DNA of 64,000 nucleotides from Acholoe squamosa (taxonomy: Eukaryota; Annelida; Polychaeta; Phyllodocida; Polynoidae): contig OX439039.1 of the NCBI GenBank assembly GCA_949317995.1, positions 14,623,282 to 14,687,281 on the forward strand. The letters run 5' to 3'. The notes beneath the pieces are model-generated. The model was not told the DNA's origin. It worked only from the letters and a program-made list of their open reading frames with translations, and ran no database searches. The translations under genes and the position numbers were made by a program. Positions 50,348 to 58,959 of this stretch are shown piece after piece. How positions within the stretch are numbered: the stretch's first letter is position 1; each line of letters starts with the position of its first letter.

Positions 50348-50602
50348 GTTCTTTTGACATCTCCAATTTTTTATTGTAAGGTAATGGTCACATGGTATTC
50401 CACTGAGAACTTCTATTCATACGAGAAACAAGGAAGCCTGTCATGTCAGCTTTGTGGCAAAATCTTGTCTGCACTGAGGAAACCTCAACCGAATATGAGG
50501 ACACATACGGGAGAGAAACCATTTCAAAGCCCTATCTGTAAAAAAGTATTCAGCGCAAAGTGCAATGTGTATCGGCACATGGCTTCGGTTCATTTGCAAT
50601 AA
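50348..50602 (+). CDS. Alternative terminal exon, both fingers missing a ligand
   Basis: Acceptor tctacaagacag ends at 50347, giving GTT CTT TTG ACA in phase 0; an in-phase alternative start follows ccactgag (50407). Frame ends at 50602, 84 codons. Finger 1 (Cys33, Cys36) has Asn instead of the first His (PNMRTH) and Leu for core Phe; finger 2 has Ser for its first Cys (FQSPIC). Open frame but probably not DNA-binding through normal fingers; could be an early pseudo-exon. Confidence 0.6.
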   Translation, partial: VLLTSPIFYCKVMVTWYSTENFYSYEKQGSLSCQLCGKILSALRKPQPNMRTHTGEKPFQSPICKKVFSAKCNVYRHMASVHLQ

Positions 50603-50671
50603 TACAGTGCATGTTAGGTAGGTCCATCAATAGAAATATGGTTTCACATAGATATAGCTAGGCAGAATCTT

Positions 50672-50804
50672 CAGAGATGCCACTTTTCCTAACTTTTTAG
50701 GAATTCCGAATTTTTGATTTTCATTCCTATAGATATTTCCTTTTGTAAATTGAGAAAATTAGGAGGATTTCCGAATTCTTGGGGATCAGTGAGTGGCATC
50801 CCTG
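50672..50804. mobile_element. MITE of the CAGAGATGCCACTTTT family
   Basis: Left CAGAGATGCCACTTTTCC, right AGTGGCATCCCTG. Internal 'ttaggaattccgaattt' parallels the 53251 and 58665 copies. No clean target duplication is visible. Confidence 0.65.
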
Positions 50805-51067
50805 GCAGATTTCAGTAAGCTGAATGATAGGAAGGTCTTACAATTCATACTGACCTCAAAAACAGTATTTGCAGTAGACGTGGCCAGAAAGATTGCAAAT
50901 GAATGAGGTGGTGTTTTTTTTAGGTTAGGAATTAAGTTATCTTCTGAATTCTGCTCCATTGTATACCAAAACTTCAAAGGTTGTTTTTTCCCCCAGATTC
51001 TTTTTTGTGTTGGCTAGTTTATAATTTATGATATCCAAGTAATGGACCCATGATATTCCACTTGCAG
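50805..51067 (+). other. Inter-exon DNA
   Basis: Ends in the acceptor attccacttgcag. Nothing else seen. Confidence 0.45.
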
Positions 51068-51307
51068 ATGACTCCCGATGGAAACAATTCATCTATAAAT
51101 TGGATAAAGACTGAAACAGGAACAACAGGATATTTGTGCCAGATATGTGGTAAAACATGTGGTTCTACAACAAACATTAGAGCTCACATGAGGACACACA
51201 CAGGCGAGAAACCATTCCAGTGCCCTTTATGTAAAAAGGGATTCAGTGTGAAAGCCAATATGATTCGGCATATGGCTTCACAGCGATGTAAGAGTAAGAA
51301 CTTTTAA
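51068..51307 (+). CDS. Alternative terminal exon, second finger C2HC
   Basis: Acceptor ccacttgcag ends at 51067; ATG ACT CCC GAT starts a 79-codon frame to 51307. Finger 1 (Cys24, Cys27, His40, His44) has Cys for core Phe (GKTCGSTTNI). Finger 2 begins Cys52, Cys55, His68, but where others have HMASVH it reads HMASQRC74, i.e. His-x5-Cys as last ligand. The same ending occurs in 54408 (HMASQKC). Contacts S,T,N,A and V,A,N,R. Confidence 0.87.
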   Translation: MTPDGNNSSINWIKTETGTTGYLCQICGKTCGSTTNIRAHMRTHTGEKPFQCPLCKKGFSVKANMIRHMASQRCKSKNF

Positions 51308-51960
51308 TTGATAGGTTATCTGAACTGAGAAAATTCTGAAATCAGTCACTCTTAATTTCCTTCTTGGATCAAATTACTTCAGCATTTTACAATGCATCTA
51401 CATTGTGTTTCACCATATATACTGCAAGATAGATAGTGATTCATTGATATTGTGAATGGTAGAGTTCTGTGAATGCATATCGGTGCAAATATTCCAGCGG
51501 TAGAATTGTTGCTGCAGTGGATAAATTGATTTGGTGAAGAAAAATCAAAATATTTAGGACTCAACCCATCCCTCTTTTGTTCTATCCAAAAGGAAAATTA
51601 GAGGAAATTCACTATTAGGCAGTAAGGCTGGAAGACTTCTTTAACTTGTTCTGTTATGTATTTTGTATGTAAGCCACATTCTAGTTGTAATTAAGTGTAA
51701 TTAGTTACTAATTAGGTGTATTGCCATGGACCAATGACTTAAGGCTTAGAGTAGAAGTAAAATGTGTGCATTAGCAACATAGGTCTAAAGAGATTGTAGT
51801 TTAGGTAGAGCGCAGTTGTTTTCTATACATACAAAACCCGTAAGGGCAGTCACTGCCTCTTGTTCCCCTTGCACCTTGTGCTCTCTGCTGCTGCATGTGA
51901 AGTCAGTTTGTGACTCATTTCTTATATACAACACTAAGGTGATGGGATATGTACTTGCAG
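51308..51960 (+). other. Spacer, partly duplicated
   Basis: The block about 51410-51575 ('gtgaatggtagagttctgtgaatgcatatcg...tttaggact') is repeated at about 54820-54980 in the 3' flank of the paralogue 54408. Ends in tgtacttgcag. Confidence 0.6.
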
Positions 51961-52183
51961 GTCGCCTTTAGCTGGCCTCCACATGTCTGCCCTCAGCCAC
52001 AACCTAAAACGAGAGAGGACAGTATGTGTGCCACATGTGCAGCAAAGACTGGTTATCTGTCAAATCTGAGAGCTCACATGCGTACACACGGGAGAGAAAC
52101 CCTTTATATGCTCTGTCTGTAGCAAAGGGTTTAGCCAAAAGGCTAGTATGATCCGGCACATGACTTCTATGCGCACAAAATGA
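51961..52183 (+). pseudogene. Two-finger exon with linker frameshift
   Basis: Acceptor tatgtacttgcag ends at 51960; GTC GCC TTT AGC TGG is in phase. Finger 1 ([21 protein letters not shown]) is complete. In the linker ACACAC GGG lacks two bases, shifting the frame to TAG within finger 2. Finger 2 otherwise reads [14 protein letters not shown]...HMTSMR, where the last His is Arg. Relic stop 52181-52183. Confidence 0.77.
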
Positions 52184-52636
52184 GACTTTGAAGAGTTTAT
52201 TTGGCATAAGAAGACTAGAAAAATGGCATTATTTAGGACTGTTGATACATTAATCATGGCTTGTGAACAGGGCTTTGTATTTTGTTGTGCACAAAATGTG
52301 TAGAAGCTATCAGAGAAGTTGAAAGTTCCCCAGTGGTAGGCAGTGACTTGATAATTCAACATACAGATTGTGTGCATTTTCTGACAGGTGGAGGTTTATA
52401 AAGATAGTTTGGTAAAAGCTGAGACAATGTCTAGGTCTTGATTCTGTGGTGATTTTATGGGCCTGCTCAGATATAGAATATCAGCAGTATGCTCACAAGA
52501 CAAGAGAAAGGAGTAAGGTTTAATCCACTTTCTTCACCATTTTAGTAGCACACAATACCAGGGTTCCTTGTATGTTGATGCCAACTGATTCCTCTTTGTA
52601 ACTTACTTACGAAGGTCTCTATTCTTCCCCTTCCAG
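52184..52636 (+). other. Inter-exon DNA
   Basis: No supported features; ends in attcttccccttccag, a strong polypyrimidine acceptor. Confidence 0.45.
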
Positions 52637-52867
52637 ATAGTTTCACCAAGAAGGGGAAACACAGTTTGGCGCTCTGAGGCACCATCCATGCAGGCAGCCT
52701 CTCAGTACGAATGTCCAAGTTGTGCGCGTGTATTTGATCGGTCTTATAATCTGAAGGCCCATATGAGGACACATACTGGTGAAAAGCCGTTTGAGTGCCC
52801 TGTGTGCAGGATGGCATTTGCCTTGAAGGGAAATTTGCAGAAACATATGAGGCGCCGCCACCCTTGA
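52637..52867 (+). CDS. Alternative terminal exon, two C2H2 fingers (VFDRSYNL)
   Basis: Acceptor ccccttccag ends at 52636; ATA GTT TCA CCA opens a 76-codon phase-0 frame to TGA 52865-52867. The first ATG is 18 codons in, so start-based gene calls would truncate it. Finger 1 (Cys26, Cys29, His42, His46) and finger 2 (CPVC, Cys54-His75) are complete. Contacts R,Y,N,A and L,G,N,K. TGEKPF linker. Groups with the 42-45 kb subfamily although it sits among HMASVH-type exons. Confidence 0.9.
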   Translation: MVSPRRGNTVWRSEAPSMQAASQYECPSCARVFDRSYNLKAHMRTHTGEKPFECPVCRMAFALKGNLQKHMRRRHP

Positions 52868-53573
52868 AAGAGACATGGTTCAACTGAGTATCTAAGCACG
52901 TTTTCACTGTTATATTGAATTTAGATACCAATGAATCATAAGATTTTGTCCTCAATTTCCACTTACAACTGGATTGGCCATTAAAACAAATCAATGTCAT
53001 GAGGTTATAAATGGTTGGATTTAGAATTTGGATGTAAAGTTTCATGTTATTGATTGAGCCAGTCTCAACATTGCTGCATATGACTTACCGGAGACACTAA
53101 AGGTGGACGATGAAGAGTTTCTACCTTCTTGTTGCATCCTGTTCCCACCAACACAGCTTGTTAAAGATGCGCCCAGACATTCTATGTCAAAAAGGCATTT
53201 AAGAGCTTTGTATATTCAATTTGTCACTTAACCCATCAGTAACTTATGTTCAGTGTTGCCACTTTTCCTGGTTTACCAGGAATTCCTGGTTTTCATTCCA
53301 AGATACCTGCATTAGATTATGTTAAATTACTGGAAAAATGTGTCCAAAAGTCCAGTTTTCCTGGCTTTTGTCGGCCATTGAGTGGCATCTCTGTATGTTA
53401 CATGCTGTTCGTAATTGTGTTTTGTGTTCCACATGCATTTTTAAGGGTTGCCTTTGCATCAGATTCAGTTTGGTTCTGCATATATTAAGTATAGGGGTTG
53501 CTCTTGAGTTCCCCACAAATAAGGTTCTATTAGGTGTGGGAAGGTAATGAGACGCATCATATTCTACTTGCAG
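52868..53573 (+). other. Spacer with a MITE
   Basis: Holds the 53251-53393 element. Antisense open frames across 52542-53045 and 53322-53780 have no recognisable domain. Ends in ttctacttgcag. Confidence 0.5.
53251..53393. mobile_element. 143-bp MITE, 6-bp target duplication
   Basis: Left CAGTGTTGCCACTTTTCCTG, right GAGTGGCATCTCTG, flanked by TATGTT at 53245-53250 and 53394-53399. Internal 'taccaggaattcctgg' is an imperfect palindrome shared with 58665. Confidence 0.85.
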
Positions 53574-53804
53574 ATGACTTCTGTAGGACATGTTGCGTCT
53601 AGAAATTGGCCAAAGACCAAAGCAGCAGGAACAGCACAATATGTGTTTCAAATATGTGGTAAAATATTTGGTTTTCCAACAAACCTGAAAGCTCACATGA
53701 GGACACACACGGGTGAGAAACCGTTCCAGTGTCCTATATGTGAAAAGGGATTCAGTGTAAAGTTTAGCATGGCTCGGCACATGACGTCAGTGCATTCACA
53801 ATGA
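53574..53804 (+). CDS. Alternative terminal exon, finger 1 lacks its first Cys
   Basis: Acceptor ttctacttgcag ends at 53573; ATG ACT TCT GTA starts a 76-codon frame to 53804. Finger 1 reads V-F25-Q-I-C28, with Phe (TTT) where relatives have Cys (YLCQIC in 51068). Finger 2 (CPICEKGF, Cys53-His74) is complete with contacts V,F,S,R. TGEKPF linker. The frame is open; like 6950 and 49430 it may work as a one-finger end or be decaying. Confidence 0.77.
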   Translation: MTSVGHVASRNWPKTKAAGTAQYVFQICGKIFGFPTNLKAHMRTHTGEKPFQCPICEKGFSVKFSMARHMTSVHSQ

Positions 53805-54407
53805 GACAGTGACTTAATTTATACTGCAGTGATCCATGAATATCGTGCCATCTCGAGTTGTGAATTCCAGCCCCGTTCAGTTAGAAGATAAAGGGCCTGT
53901 GGGTCGTGTAATGACTTCAACAAGTTCATCATCAGTTCTGAATGCAGATGGATGTAGATGTTCCAGCAGTGAGAAGAATACATGGGAAAGACCAGATGCC
54001 CTCTATGACTTAAAATGTTTTTCTATTTTGTAGTCATTGTGTTGAGTTTGCTGATATCTCTGTGACTCAGGATCAAGTACTTTGCAGGGATGGAAGGCTG
54101 GGGATTCCCCTGATTTCAGGGATTTTTAAGTTCTAAGGACCAATACATTCATATACATATCCTATATGTGAGGGTATCTATTTAAGCATTTCAGGGATTT
54201 TTGTGCTCAGTGACTTTCATCCCTGACTTTGATATTAAGAGAAGTGACCACCGCAGCATATCCAAGGACTAGGTCAGTACATGAGAGTTAGATGTAGTTA
54301 GTCAATTAGAACACTTTTATTGAACCCTAGTCTGTGTTTGTTCATATAGCTGCTACAAAGTTACTAAACTGCCACTAAATGAGGTGTGTGTGATGTTGTA
54401 CTTGCAG
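53805..54407 (+). other. Spacer with a MITE
   Basis: Contains the 54085-54225 element. An open stretch from 53836 follows the previous stop but has no finger. Ends in gttgtacttgcag. Confidence 0.5.
54085..54225. mobile_element. 141-bp MITE, 6-bp target duplication
   Basis: Left CAGGGATGGAAGGC, right GTGACTTTCATCCCTG, flanked by ACTTTG at 54079-54084 and 54226-54231. Same family as 24610 and 59580 (shared 'cctgatttcagggatttttaagttc'). Confidence 0.86.
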
Positions 54408-54647
54408 GTGGCCTCTACTGTACTTCACACACCTGTTAGTCAGCCACAGCCCAAAAGAGGAAGAGTACAACATGTGTGTATTGTGTGCGGCAAAGACTTT
54501 AGCCATCTGACTAATCTTAAAGCTCACTTGCGGACACACACAGGCGAGAAACCATTCCAGTGCCCTTTATGTAAAAAGGGATTTAGTGTAAAATCCAATA
54601 TGACCCGGCACATGGCTTCACAGAAATGTAAGTTTTCAGAGTTTTAG
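54408..54647 (+). CDS. Alternative terminal exon, second finger C2HC
   Basis: Acceptor gttgtacttgcag ends at 54407; GTG GCC TCT ACT opens a 79-codon frame to 54647. Finger 1 (Cys24, Cys27, His40, His44) is canonical, contacts H,T,N,A. Finger 2 (Cys52, Cys55, His68) ends HMASQKC74, so the last ligand would be Cys after five residues, as in 51068. The bases encoding [14 protein letters not shown] are virtually the same in both exons, pointing to recent conversion or duplication. Basic PKRGR precedes finger 1. Confidence 0.88.
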   Translation: MASTVLHTPVSQPQPKRGRVQHVCIVCGKDFSHLTNLKAHLRTHTGEKPFQCPLCKKGFSVKSNMTRHMASQKCKFSEF

Positions 54648-55669
54648 CTGATTTCAGAGTTTTCTCAGTTCGCGTAACCTATTTCTACTCTAAATTTTCT
54701 TCTTGGATCAAACTCCTTTAGGATTTAACAATGGATTTATATTTTTCACATGGATCTTCAGAATTTTTTATAGACCCTGACTTGCATCCCAGCACTCAGT
54801 GCATCCACAGTGAATTGTACAATGTATAGGCCTATTGCAGTTAGATAGTAATTCATTGATGGATATTTTGAATGGTAGAGTTCTGTGAATGCATATCGAT
54901 GTAAATATTCCGGCGGTGGATTTGTTGCTGCAGTGGATAACTAGAAAGAAATTCAAAACATTTAGGACTTAATCCATCCAGGCATATGACATCTCAACAT
55001 CCAGAATATTTTTCCAAACCATCAGTGGGACAGACATTATGATATACTCATTTTCACATACTTCATTGCTGTGTGGCAGATATACTTACTTATGTAAGAA
55101 CCTATACTTATTAGGGACAGAGAATGGTTTTCATGCAGTTCGACCAAGACCTTGCAATGTGTTCAAACAGTGTGATGGTTGATCTAATCCTTCTAAAAAA
55201 TTAGAAACCAGGATCGTCTAAAGAACGCAAGGTAAGATCGTCCAAAGAATGCGAGGTAGGATATTTGAGAATAATATTGTGTACCTGGAAGTGACAAAGA
55301 TTGGCTGAGGAATACATGAAAGTGAGTTTTGACGAGTTAGATGTACCGTATGTAGTGTTGAAGGTGAAGATCTATGCAGGTAGTACTTGTTATATAAGTG
55401 TTAGGAATAGATGAGAACAAACTAGGAAGTCATATATGAAGGTGTTATTATACCTAATGGTGGTTGGTTTCATATTAGATTGACATCGATTTTATCGATA
55501 AGTGAAATAATCTGCTGTTCTGTTCACTTTATGATTGTAATAAAACTTTGAAAGGAATTCAGTTATACCTCATATCTTTTCATAGAAACAGAAAATACAT
55601 GATTACAGTTGCTGGTCACAAGGTAACTTGATGAGAAGTAGATGTTTATTATTTGCGTTGCATTTGCAG
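54648..55669 (+). other. Spacer with poly(A) signal and duplicated block
   Basis: 54820-54980 repeats the 3' flank of 51068. AATAAA at 55539-55544. Nothing else recognised. Confidence 0.55.
55539..55544 (+). terminator. Candidate polyadenylation signal AATAAA
   Basis: In TGTAATAAAACTTTG, about 890 bases after 54408 and 125 bases before the next exon. Confidence 0.45.
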
Positions 55670-55915
55670 ATGGCCACATCAGGATATCAATATTCACTCG
55701 CTCCTATCTCTTATCCACGATCAGAACCGAAGGATCCTAAGTTGATGTGCCCGACTTGTGGGAAAACCTTTGGGTATGCTACCAATATAATTGCACACAA
55801 AAGGACCCATACAGGTGAAAAGCCACTTGGATGCTCAATTTGCAAGGCCAGATTTTCACTGACGGTTAATATGTCGTGGCACATGCGGGTATTCCATGGT
55901 GTGAAAGACAATTAA
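55670..55915 (+). CDS. Alternative terminal exon, two C2H2 fingers (TFGYATNI)
   Basis: Acceptor gcatttgcag ends at 55669; ATG GCC ACA TCA starts an 81-codon frame to 55915. Finger 1 (Cys27, Cys30, His43, His47; IAHKRTH) and finger 2 (CSIC, Cys55-His76) are complete. Contacts Y,T,N,A and L,V,N,W. Linker TGEKPLG. The stop is only 46 bases before the next exon, so a transcript ending here must be cleaved inside or beyond that exon. Confidence 0.9.
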   Translation: MATSGYQYSLAPISYPRSEPKDPKLMCPTCGKTFGYATNIIAHKRTHTGEKPLGCSICKARFSLTVNMSWHMRVFHGVKDN

Positions 55916-55961
55916 ACCAAAGTCAGTGGCTGTCGCTAAATAGTGATAATTGTTCTTACAG

Positions 55962-56198
55962 ATGGTCTCGAGAGCAGTTCCTGCAGGCTGGCCGAACAAT
56001 GCCTTAACACAGCGAATTTCAAATTCTAACTCTTGCGGAGTCTGCGGTCGGGAGTTTTTCACTCAGTGTGACCTGGAGCGACATATGCGAACCCACACTG
56101 GAATAAAACCGTTTCAGTGTTTAGTCTGTGGGAAAAAGTTCAATCGAAAGGACAACATGACCAGGCATATGACAGCAAAGCACCCTGCTTCACTCTGA
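55962..56198 (+). CDS. Alternative terminal exon, two C2H2 fingers
   Basis: Acceptor attgttcttacag ends at 55961; ATG GTC TCG AGA starts a 78-codon frame to 56198. Finger 1 (CGVCGREFFTQCDL, Cys25-His45) and finger 2 (CLVCGKKFNRKDNM, Cys53-His74) are complete. Contacts T,C,D,R and R,D,N,R, unlike any neighbour. Linker TGIKPF (Glu to Ile). The 46-base gap to the previous stop contains the whole polypyrimidine/acceptor region and little else. Confidence 0.9.
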   Translation: MVSRAVPAGWPNNALTQRISNSNSCGVCGREFFTQCDLERHMRTHTGIKPFQCLVCGKKFNRKDNMTRHMTAKHPASL

Positions 56199-57096
56199 TA
56201 TCATTGATTCAAAGGCCTACATCATTTATATTAGACATTCATGGATTATGTACTCTTGGGATAAAAAAAAAGTTGACAACATTTTGTTTGAGTTTGTTAA
56301 GACGTATAAGGGTACTCGCACGCGGACCAACATCCAGTGTATTACTTATAACAAAATTAGATCCGAGTGCTGGGACATCGGTACATGTAGTTTTCTTCAC
56401 TAATGTGTGAGACATTGGCCTTTGCTTAACCCTTGGTTAGTTCATGGAGTCCAATATGGATTTAACAGGATCAATTATTAGCCAATAAGATAATCCCAAC
56501 TATTTACTGTGGCCCTCTCAGGGGGGGGGGGGGCAAGTGGTACCCATCAGATGGGTCTTATCAGTAGAACTCCCTGGGAACAAGCTCCAGCAATGGCCGC
56601 GCCAATGGGACAACCTACTACCTCCTTATAGATATTGCACTAGCTCTTTTCATCAGTGTATATTTGCTTTTCTTGAATTGGCATATTAGTTCAGACTAGA
56701 AAGGAGCTGTGTGTTCACTGACTTTCAAGCACGATAGTTACTCTAGATGAACTAAAATAAATAAACAACCTTCAAAGTATGATATTTTCCCCCCTTAGTT
56801 TTCTTGCTCTATGTAGTTAAGGATTGAACAGGATAAAGGTAGAGATTGTCATATTGATGATGATAATAGTTATAAAAGCTTGTAGCGAATCCAGGCAAAA
56901 TGGGAGGTCATCAGTTAATACCTATACGGTGAGTAGTTCTGGTTTTCTTACCCTATGGAAGTCCTACATAGCTACTTAATGAGCTATAGCCCAACATTTT
57001 GACTTTTCCTCTTCCACAGCCACATAAGAATCCTTCACCATGCTGTGTTTGCCTCTTCTCTTTACATCTAATGTGCTGCCATTTTCAAATTTATAG
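56199..57096 (+). other. Inter-exon DNA
   Basis: G13 run at 56521-56533. No finger remnant. Ends in attttcaaatttatag, the acceptor of the non-finger module. Confidence 0.5.
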
Positions 57097-57336
57097 CTCA
57101 TGGAAGAGCTTCCACAGCTCCCACTTCCATATCTGCCACCTTTAAAACGCCCAGAAACCAAAAATGTGGAGGAAATGAGGGCCTGGGTGACAAAGCTGAA
57201 GCCTTATCTGAAGGTAATGTCAAATGAAGACAAGAAGATTTATACCAAAGTGAGAACTTGTGTGCATCAGCGCGACTCTTACGTCAAGCGGTATCAAAAC
57301 GAGGAGGTCAGAAAGAAGCACAGGGAAAACGCAGCT
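57097..57336 (+). CDS. Non-finger terminal module, exon 1 of 3
   Basis: Acceptor caaatttatag ends at 57096; CTC ATG GAA GAG opens in phase 0, the same phase as the zinc-finger exons, and runs 80 codons to the donor GCAGCT|gtaagt at 57337. The start is Pro/Leu-rich (LPQLPLPYLPPL), then highly charged with many Lys/Arg and few hydrophobics (VRTCVHQRDSYVKRYQNEEV). No known domain recognised; the basic helix-prone region might bind nucleic acid or protein. It could be an alternative C-terminus of the same locus or exons of an unrelated nested gene. Confidence 0.7.
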
Positions 57337-57642
57337 GTAAGTTACCGTCTTCTCAGTTTTGTACACTACCTACCCCAAGTATTAAACAGATTTATTGTCC
57401 GCGAACAAATACTTCACATAAATTGTCGAATGTAAGAAAAGTGCATTGAAAAGGGCATTGATGAAATAGTGAAAAATGAAGGACACCTCTTCTGCTTATT
57501 GGTCAATGTAAGAAATGTGCATAATGCAGGGAATTGGTACAATAGTGGAAAGCAATCCTGTCTTCTACTTAACAAGGATGAAGTGAATGGTGCGACCAAT
57601 AGAACCGGCGTATATATTTATACATTTATGATTTATTCACAG

Positions 57643-57724
57643 AAATATCGTCCAGTGAAAGGAACCCCTCAGTATGAGGCAGCCAAGAAAAGAAACACTT
57701 TAAATAAGAGAATGCATCGTTTAG
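57643..57724 (+). CDS. Non-finger terminal module, exon 2 of 3
   Basis: Acceptor atttattcacag ends at 57642; AAA TAT CGT CCA continues phase 0 from the previous donor and ends TTA G|gtatgt (donor 57725), leaving phase 1. Sequence KYRPVKGTPQYEAAKKRN and on to NKRMHRL is strongly basic. Joining to 57952 keeps the frame, which supports this three-exon model. Confidence 0.68.
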
Positions 57725-57951
57725 GTATGTATGAAACAAATGCAATAGATATTCATTTAAAAAAAAGGGAAAAATATCCACTAGATATGAGTGAAGAAAC
57801 GAGATATGAGTGAAGAAACGAGATAGACTAGTGTAACTGATATATGGAATGAAGTTCGGAATAACATAATGGATTTATCCCTTTCAACTCCTTAGACATT
57901 ATAACACATGTGGTCAAGTGGCTTACGCAGCATTGAATATTGTACTTTCAG

Positions 57952-57980
57952 CAAAGAAGTTGAAGCAGGAAAAGAAATAA
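57952..57980 (+). CDS. Non-finger terminal module, exon 3 of 3 (coding part)
   Basis: Acceptor tgtactttcag ends at 57951; joined to the preceding phase-1 G it reads A-KKLKQEKK and stops at TAA 57978-57980. The whole module would be about 116 residues, with Lys/Arg the dominant residues. A short last coding exon like this is hard to prove without RNA data. Confidence 0.6.
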
Positions 57981-58664
57981 GTATAAATACAAGCTGGCTG
58001 TAGATGCTGACCCTATCACCGATAACAAGATGCAAGGAGCTCATGGAGTTTCACAAGTGACGATGACGCCACTCAGTCATGGATTTTACCAATATGAATT
58101 AGGCCAGGAACTGGTAAACTCAGAAGCCATATGTTGACTATCCCCATGCTATTTTCGTGCCCTGAAAAAGGACTAATAGTTTCTTCGAAATGGACTGCCT
58201 GTATCTTAATATTTAGCAAGACTGAGACACAGAAACATGGACAGTATTTCCCATAGATAAAACACAGGCTGGTGGCTATGTGGTAGTATTTCATTGTGCA
58301 TATATTGCTTCAGATACGAAGGTGTAAATGAAGAGCCATGTTTCTTGTTAGAAGAGAGTACCAATGATAATTATGAGGTGTTTTGCAGATTCATCCAATG
58401 TTATTCAGATTTCGTGAATTGATGTACACGATGAAGCTTGATTTACACCAAAGGGTTTGGGAATAGAGTTTGTGTGTGTGTGTGGGGGGGGGGGGTGTAG
58501 GCAAATAGGTAAGTAACCAAAACTCATAGTTAATCCGGTGTGTGGCCGAGGTACGTTTTTTTTTACTTGCACAGCTTAAGAGAAAATGTAAGTTAATACC
58601 TGCGGCAAATTTGTGAGAGTTCTTTTGCTTCAGCGGGTATTATAGTTTCCCTACCTTTGTGTCG

Positions 58665-58801
58665 GAGAGATGACACTTTTCCTGGTTTACCAGGAATTCC
58701 TGGTTTCAAGATTTCTGTGTCAAATTATGTAAAATTCTTGGGGAAATGTGTCTAATGTCCAGTTTTCCAGGTTTTTGAGTGCAAAATAAGTGACATCTCT
58801 G
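58665..58801. mobile_element. 137-bp MITE, 6-bp target duplication
   Basis: Left GAGAGATGACACTTTTCCTG, right AGTGACATCTCTG, flanked by GTGTCG at 58659-58664 and 58802-58807. Internal 'taccaggaattcctgg' is shared with 53251. Confidence 0.85.
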
Positions 58802-58959
58802 GTGTCGTCAGATAGAACTGCAAGGCTCAAGACTTGTCATTTCTGTTGAAGACAATTTATTACAAAGCAGAGCCTGGTATTTGATTGATTTTTTTAAAGC
58901 ACGGAATCGTCCCGATGGGACGTTTTTCGGCGCACACATCTGGTACATTACAGTTGATC

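Noticed and set aside
52542-53045. 167-codon minus-strand open frame
   Set aside because: It runs antisense through the finger exon 52637-52867; absence of stops there is a by-product of finger codon use.
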